A DNA stretch of 64,000 nucleotides, from positions 88,517 to 152,516 of the forward strand of contig NZ_FNNN01000016.1 of the NCBI RefSeq assembly GCF_900106755.1, given 5' to 3'. The notes below the pieces were generated by a model, which was given only the letters and a program-made list of their open reading frames with translations, was not told where the DNA came from and did not search any database. A program made the translations under genes and the position numbers. Source of the DNA: Bacteroides faecis MAJ27 (GTDB lineage Bacteria; Bacteroidota; Bacteroidia; Bacteroidales; Bacteroidaceae). Shown here one piece after another: positions 60,901 through 64,000 of the stretch (within the stretch, counting starts at the first letter, position 1; each line of letters opens with the position of its first letter).

Positions 60901-61126
60901 CTTCTTTTACATTGACTCCAATTAATGGTTCACCATTGGCATCAATAACAGTGCCTTTTACAATACGTTGTTGTTGGGTAGAGTTCACTATTAATGTATT
61001 TTCATCTATTATACTAGTGGCGTGAATATAACTACTAGGCAATAATGAAAATGCAGTCAGACAGAGTGGAATGCACCACATCTTGTTATGGCTTAAAAAC
61101 CAAAACATTTGTTCTTTTCTTTTCAT
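57929..61126 (-). CDS. SusC-like TonB-dependent outer-membrane transporter
   Basis: A 1065-residue transporter. A signal sequence (about residues 17-36) is followed by a CarboxypepD_reg-like domain (VKGTVIDANGEPLIGVNVKE), the TonB box region (VLDEVVITGFG), the plug (GALVGKIAGVNTRQQDGRPG, IESISVLKDASAALYG) and the 22-strand barrel ending in INIGVNLKF. There is no STN domain, so it should not signal through a FecR/ECF pair, in line with control by the HTCS. It is the first gene of the operon. Confidence 0.97.
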   Translation of the reverse strand: MKRKEQMFWFLSHNKMWCIPLCLTAFSLLPSSYIHATSIIDENTLIVNSTQQQRIVKGTVIDANGEPLIGVNVKEVGGTTGTITDINGEFSLNVAPKTRLEISFIGYQTQNVAVGESRQITVTLQEDTQVLDEVVITGFGMSQKKATLTGAVSSIKSEEIARSSAVTAGGALVGKIAGVNTRQQDGRPGAETALQIRNMGTPLFVIDGVISDTGQFSQMDFNDIESISVLKDASAALYGVRAANGVVVVTTKKGSRNSKNTVSVNAYYGWQKNSKYVSPANVKDYVHAYVTAETFSGRNDDSRRYSKEEYEKWMSGTDAKYQGWDWEDYIWVSAPQYYINTNFSGGTDKANYYVAVSHINQDATIRNYGGFRRTNVQMNIEMNVNERLKVGASMNGRIEDRRHPGVPGGDDTWLPRFATMKNQPTKRPFANDNPNYPQLVSDQPETNFAILNYETTGKVSDVWRVIQMNGTAEYEILKGLKFKGMLGYYYAYNELDNQEFTYELYGYNEQTDSYYVTNRMSNPYRERNREKVEDQFSNFQLNFDRKFGKHAVVAVAGFEASQRKRPKMWIHSTPVSNAMDLIRLKEIQEFNDDGNRTEARMGYLGRINYSYADKYLIELIARWDGSWKFRPDNRWGFFPSASLGWRISEENFWKESKLGEIVTNFKLRGSYGEVGDDAVSDYSAFDYLPGYNYNSGGAVIDGNWVVGTSTRGLPNQTLSWMTAKILDIGVDLGFLNNRLNVQFDYFRRVRDGIPEARYDVLIPNEAGFSLPKENLKSDMHKGFDASITWTDHINDFNYSIGGNITYSRFWDWEQYKPRFSNSWDEYRNSIWHRVGYVNWGYEAIGRFQNWEQIANYPIDNDRKGNRTVVPGDIMYKDQNNDGVINYLDERPIGYRVDSTPTLNFGINLSASWKGFDLAMDWTGSGMTSWNQCYETARPFQNDGNSPDEVLKDAWHLSDIWDANSPLIPGKYPMIRLNTDETSAYDKSSYWLHNVTYLKLRNLEVGYTFPKTWLNKTGISNLRLFVSGTNLLTLSNLSVMDPECASDNGLDYPPMRVINIGVNLKF

Positions 61127-61229
61127 AGCAAATAAATTTTGTCACCGATATTATACATCTTATAATTAGTATAATACGGATGAGTGTTTAAAATATATTG
61201 AATAATTTCACTTTTATTGGATTAGCTCA

Positions 61230-61859
61230 TCACTTGTTCAACATTTTCTCCATTAGTATCTTCATCCAATGTCCTCCGATTACCGAACGAGCCTTAAACC
61301 CAGTCATCTGATTAGTTTTTGTATCATACCAGTCACTAATTGGAACACGGGAAATCGTTTCATTGACATATTTATAAAGAGGATCTACAAACTTCTCAAA
61401 AGTTGCTTGATCAGAAGACATAGCTGCCGTCCACATAATCCAATCAGACTTTGTGTAATCTTTCCGAGAATCCAATGGTAATCCATAAGGATTCTGTTTC
61501 GTTAAATAATAGTTGATTTCTTTGCCGATTACATTATTAGGGAAGAGATTCAGATTCCACATCTTATCCCAGATCATGTTATATTTCTGACTCCAAGTGT
61601 CTTCACGGTCAAAGGCCAGACGATAATGATCTCCTTCATTTGCCATTTCCTCCCATTTAACCGCCATTTTCTTGGCTATAGTAGCATATTTATCTGCTAT
61701 ATTATTAAATCCTAACATTTTAGCCATCTCGCTGTAACCAGCTATTCCCATAATTGCTTTCACTGACAAGTTCGCATTATGAGCCCAATGCCCGGCAAAA
61801 TCATCCGTGCACAACTGGTTCTCCGGGTCCTGTCCAAACTGCCTTTTATTATTGTAATC
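61230..61859 (-). pseudogene. 3' remnant of a DUF4965 glutaminase-family gene
   Basis: The frame encodes the C-terminal region of DUF4965/DUF1793 proteins (glutaminase GtaA type): FGQDPENQLCTDDFAGHWAHNANLSVKAI, DTWSQKYNMIWDKMWNLNLFP, YGLPLDSRKDYTKSDWIMW and the ending RSVIGGHWMK, in pieces. Full-length members have about 800 residues; about 210 remain. Homology starts abruptly near 61859 (DYNNKRQFGQ), and the frame continues without an ATG to a stop at 61913-61911. It lies upstream of SusC, in the same direction, and so belonged to the PUL. Confidence 0.8.
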
Positions 61860-61913
61860 AACTAATATACAATAATATATCGTCTTTTGTATTGTCTTTG
61901 TGTTGTCTGTTTA

Positions 61914-62396
61914 GGTACAAAACAGTATATGTAAATCGATAATTGTGTCGTAATATAAAAGGTGGATGATAATAGATTTAAAATCTTAAAAAATCTATTA
62001 AATAAAATATAATTATATTTATAACATATAAAAGAAATATATTATAAAACAAACAATTCTATTTTGCATAAATCATTATTGCATAGTAAATTAAAACATA
62101 TAATACAAACAAAAAAAGATATATATACCAAATACGAATAAGATAAAACATAATGAGGAATTCATGATGCCATATGGTGTAACTATGAAACATAACAGGA
62201 AGCAATGAGGTTTCAAATGGTTAAGGAGAATATGGATAATGTAAACATATATAATCTAAAAATATGATAGTGTATCATGCCTGGCTGACTTGACTTCATT
62301 TTTGCATAAGATTTGCTGCACTATTATGTATAATATATAAGAAAGAATTAAATAATGTAGCTTTGAATTAATTTTGGACTGCATAAGAGACATATC
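61914..62396. other. Gene-free AT-rich region
   Basis: About 480 bp of very AT-rich DNA between the truncated glutaminase gene and the integrase. I see no gene, RNA or recognisable IS end; it may hold the junction that removed the 5' part of the glutaminase gene. Confidence 0.5.
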
Positions 62397-62435
62397 TGAC
62401 ACCCGGGTGTCGGTATACATAAAATCCGGGTGTCA
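62397..62435. repeat. CACCCGGGTG palindrome downstream of the integrase
   Basis: TGACACCCGG (62397-62406) and CCGGGTGTCA (62426-62435) are perfect inverted copies 19 bp apart. The left arm is also part of a 14-bp palindrome (62398-62411). The core CACCCGGGTG is shared with the large hairpin at 22778-22899. It could act as a terminator for the integrase, although no T run follows. Confidence 0.7.
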
Positions 62436-62535
62436 AACAAACCTTAGATACTATTGATTTTTTCTGCTTTACTATAGTGAATAGGGCGGTGATGTAGCCT
62501 GTATTTATTCAGACTCCGAAAGGCATTTCTTACAG

Positions 62536-63810
62536 CTACCCCAAATTTGCAAGTTTAGCTCGCAATTCTTTGAGTCTTTTAGCAGCCTGTTGATTATCGA
62601 CCTTAATATATCGCATAAAAGCAGCGGGACTTTTATGACCAGATATACGCATTAATTCTCCTGCAGGGAAACCAGATAAATACATATTTGTACAAAATGA
62701 GCGGCGGCACGTATGCGAAGATATCATTTCCCACTTTTCATATACTTTCTTTTCTCTTTCATTACCCTTCTTACGAACTATTTCGATTTTCTGCCTTAAT
62801 TTAGCTCGACGTCCCAGTTCTTTGATCTTCTCATTGAACATATATCTCGGGATTTTAGGAAGGTCATAATTATACTTCTTAAGAATTTCAGGTACATAAT
62901 CAATCATAGGAATAACAACAGCCTTATGTACTTTCCGCTGTTTAAGATTTATATTCTCATTGTCCAAATCAATATGCTCAGGACTTAATGTAGAAAGATC
63001 ACTATATCGCAACCCGGTGAAACACCCGGTAATAAACACATCTCGGATTTCCTCCAATTGCTTGTCACCGGATAAATCAAGCTCATATATTGCAGCCAAC
63101 TCTTTTTCACTCAAATAAATAGCATCAGTCTCTTCTTCTACTACTTTGAAATTTCTTAGGTCAATTGGCGGAATAACTCCTTTAACAATCTGATAATTCA
63201 CAAAACCTTTCAATAATCGTATTATCTTTCCGGCGGAGTTAGTAAGTAGCCCTATTGTCCCATTTGGCTTTACAACCTTATGGAATAGATAATCCATAAA
63301 CTCATTATAGAATGTCAGGTTTAGATTACGGAATGTTACCGGTTGTGATGAATACTTCTTGAAACCATTCAGATGTTTGCGGAGTGTTCTGTAGTCTTTG
63401 ATTTGATCAGCGGAAACAGATGGTGTCTTTTCTAATATATATCGCTCTAATGCCTCAAACATATCTACCCGGTTAGGGCGCAGTCCATATTCTCTGTTTT
63501 TCTCCAATTCGAGCAGGACAAATTCTACAGTCGGATCTATGCCATTTTCTTTAGCATAAGTCAGAATGTCACCAAGCTTAGATGTGATCTTAATCAAACA
63601 GGTATCGATTTCATCATAGTTGGGGCATGCACGTTTAATCCACTTCTTTTTAGAATCCCAATGTTCGGGTCTAATATTGTATCCGGTAGATATAAGCGTA
63701 CGTCTTGTTCGATCGTAATTATATCGAACATAAAGTACAGTAGTACCCTCTTGGGTAACGTACTTTGGTTTTATATATGGAGTATATTTTGCTATAGTAA
63801 TAACCTGTAT
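62536..63810 (-). CDS. Site-specific integrase (tyrosine recombinase)
   Basis: A tyrosine recombinase of about 424 residues. The N-terminal part reads YTPYIKPKYVTQEG...RTRRTLISTGYNIRPEHWDS (Arm-DNA-binding domain), the middle is a SAM-like domain, and the catalytic domain has Arg in TGLRYSDL, HTCRRSF (H-x-x-R), GHKSP and the Tyr in MRYIKVDN. Homology extends upstream of the first TTG (63597) to at least 63800, but this part has no ATG, GTG or TTG in frame; ATA 63810 or ATT codons are the only options. An ATG at 63815 is in another frame. Confidence 0.85.
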   Translation of the reverse strand: MQVITIAKYTPYIKPKYVTQEGTTVLYVRYNYDRTRRTLISTGYNIRPEHWDSKKKWIKRACPNYDEIDTCLIKITSKLGDILTYAKENGIDPTVEFVLLELEKNREYGLRPNRVDMFEALERYILEKTPSVSADQIKDYRTLRKHLNGFKKYSSQPVTFRNLNLTFYNEFMDYLFHKVVKPNGTIGLLTNSAGKIIRLLKGFVNYQIVKGVIPPIDLRNFKVVEEETDAIYLSEKELAAIYELDLSGDKQLEEIRDVFITGCFTGLRYSDLSTLSPEHIDLDNENINLKQRKVHKAVVIPMIDYVPEILKKYNYDLPKIPRYMFNEKIKELGRRAKLRQKIEIVRKKGNEREKKVYEKWEMISSHTCRRSFCTNMYLSGFPAGELMRISGHKSPAAFMRYIKVDNQQAAKRLKELRAKLANLG

Positions 63811-63823
63811 TGCATTCGTGATG

Positions 63824-63854
63824 CAAATTTACGAAAGGTATCTGAAATGACCAA
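63824..63854 (-). promoter_or_regulatory. Promoter of the integrase gene
   Basis: On the minus strand TTG (63854-63852) and TAAATTTG (63831-63824) are 20 bp apart, a good Bacteroides promoter. The expected start site near 63818 leaves almost no leader before the coding homology begins. Confidence 0.75.
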
Positions 63855-64000
63855 TACCTCTTTTGTTAAAGTTCCAAGCTTTCAGTTATTGGGGCATTTC
63901 CTCAAATCAATACTCTGTTAATTCTTATGTAATCGATTGAAAATGAGAGAGTTAATTAACGTAATATAACTAATAAAATTTGGTTAAGTGGCTGATTATC

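Noticed and set aside
63661..63921. Plus-strand frame of 86 codons over the integrase 5' region
   Set aside because: It is antisense to sequence with clear integrase homology and has no independent support.

Overview
The window is a chromosomal segment of a gut Bacteroides, most likely of the B. thetaiotaomicron/ovatus group. The evidence is SusC/SusD transporters, a hybrid two-component system, Mfa/FimA-type fimbriae, a C10 protease, the glycine-lipid acyltransferase pair, and repeated use of the Bacteroides promoter (TTTG, 19-21 bp, TAnnTTTG). Species was not determined.

Layout. 1-3965 is housekeeping: the gpmI 3' end, a Cys-rich DUF3109 protein, gyrB, rpsT and tRNA-Glu. 4310-12363 is a complete fimbrial operon on the minus strand (DUF3575, DUF3868, DUF3575, a small basic protein, DUF3868-OmpA-like, Mfa1-type fimbrillin, Mfa2/FimB-type anchor). 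Its only visible promoter lies inside a 246-bp segment bounded by perfect 22-bp inverted repeats, next to a tyrosine recombinase. In the sequenced orientation that promoter points away from the operon, so the fimbriae are predicted to be phase-OFF here. 12505-17295 holds recO, an AAA-ATPase-like/PD-(D/E)XK protein, a lipoprotein and a PagL-like lipid A deacylase. 17342-22899 is an AT-rich island with a streptopain-like C10 protease, a DUF3244 protein, three small lipoproteins and a membrane TPR/HTH regulator, ending in large hairpins.

23105-40213 is the division and cell-wall (dcw) cluster on the minus strand: mraZ, rsmH, ftsL, ftsI, murE, mraY, murD, ftsW, murG, murC, ftsQ, ftsA, ftsZ, yqeY. 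An MraZ-box-like triple repeat overlaps its promoter and a strong terminator follows yqeY. The cluster is interrupted between murG and murC by a 432-bp cassette: one GxxExxY (PDDEXK_3) gene whose start and stop codons lie inside 38-bp inverted repeats. A gene-less hairpin of the same repeat family lies between murD and mraY.

40411-45018 carries an ECF sigma factor, the glsA/glsB glycine-lipid pair, dgt and dut. 45053-52729 is a plus-strand run of TPR lipoprotein, DUF4292 lipoprotein, EnvC-like LytM protein and a hybrid two-component regulator. 52762-61859 is a polysaccharide-utilisation locus: a candidate small RNA, a GH43-fold protein with substituted catalytic residues, an ApbE-like flavin transferase, DUF3823, SusD, SusC and the 3' remnant of a DUF4965 glutaminase-family gene. 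62536-63810 is a site-specific integrase with no usable ATG start in frame. No rRNA, CRISPR array or canonical IS transposase was seen.
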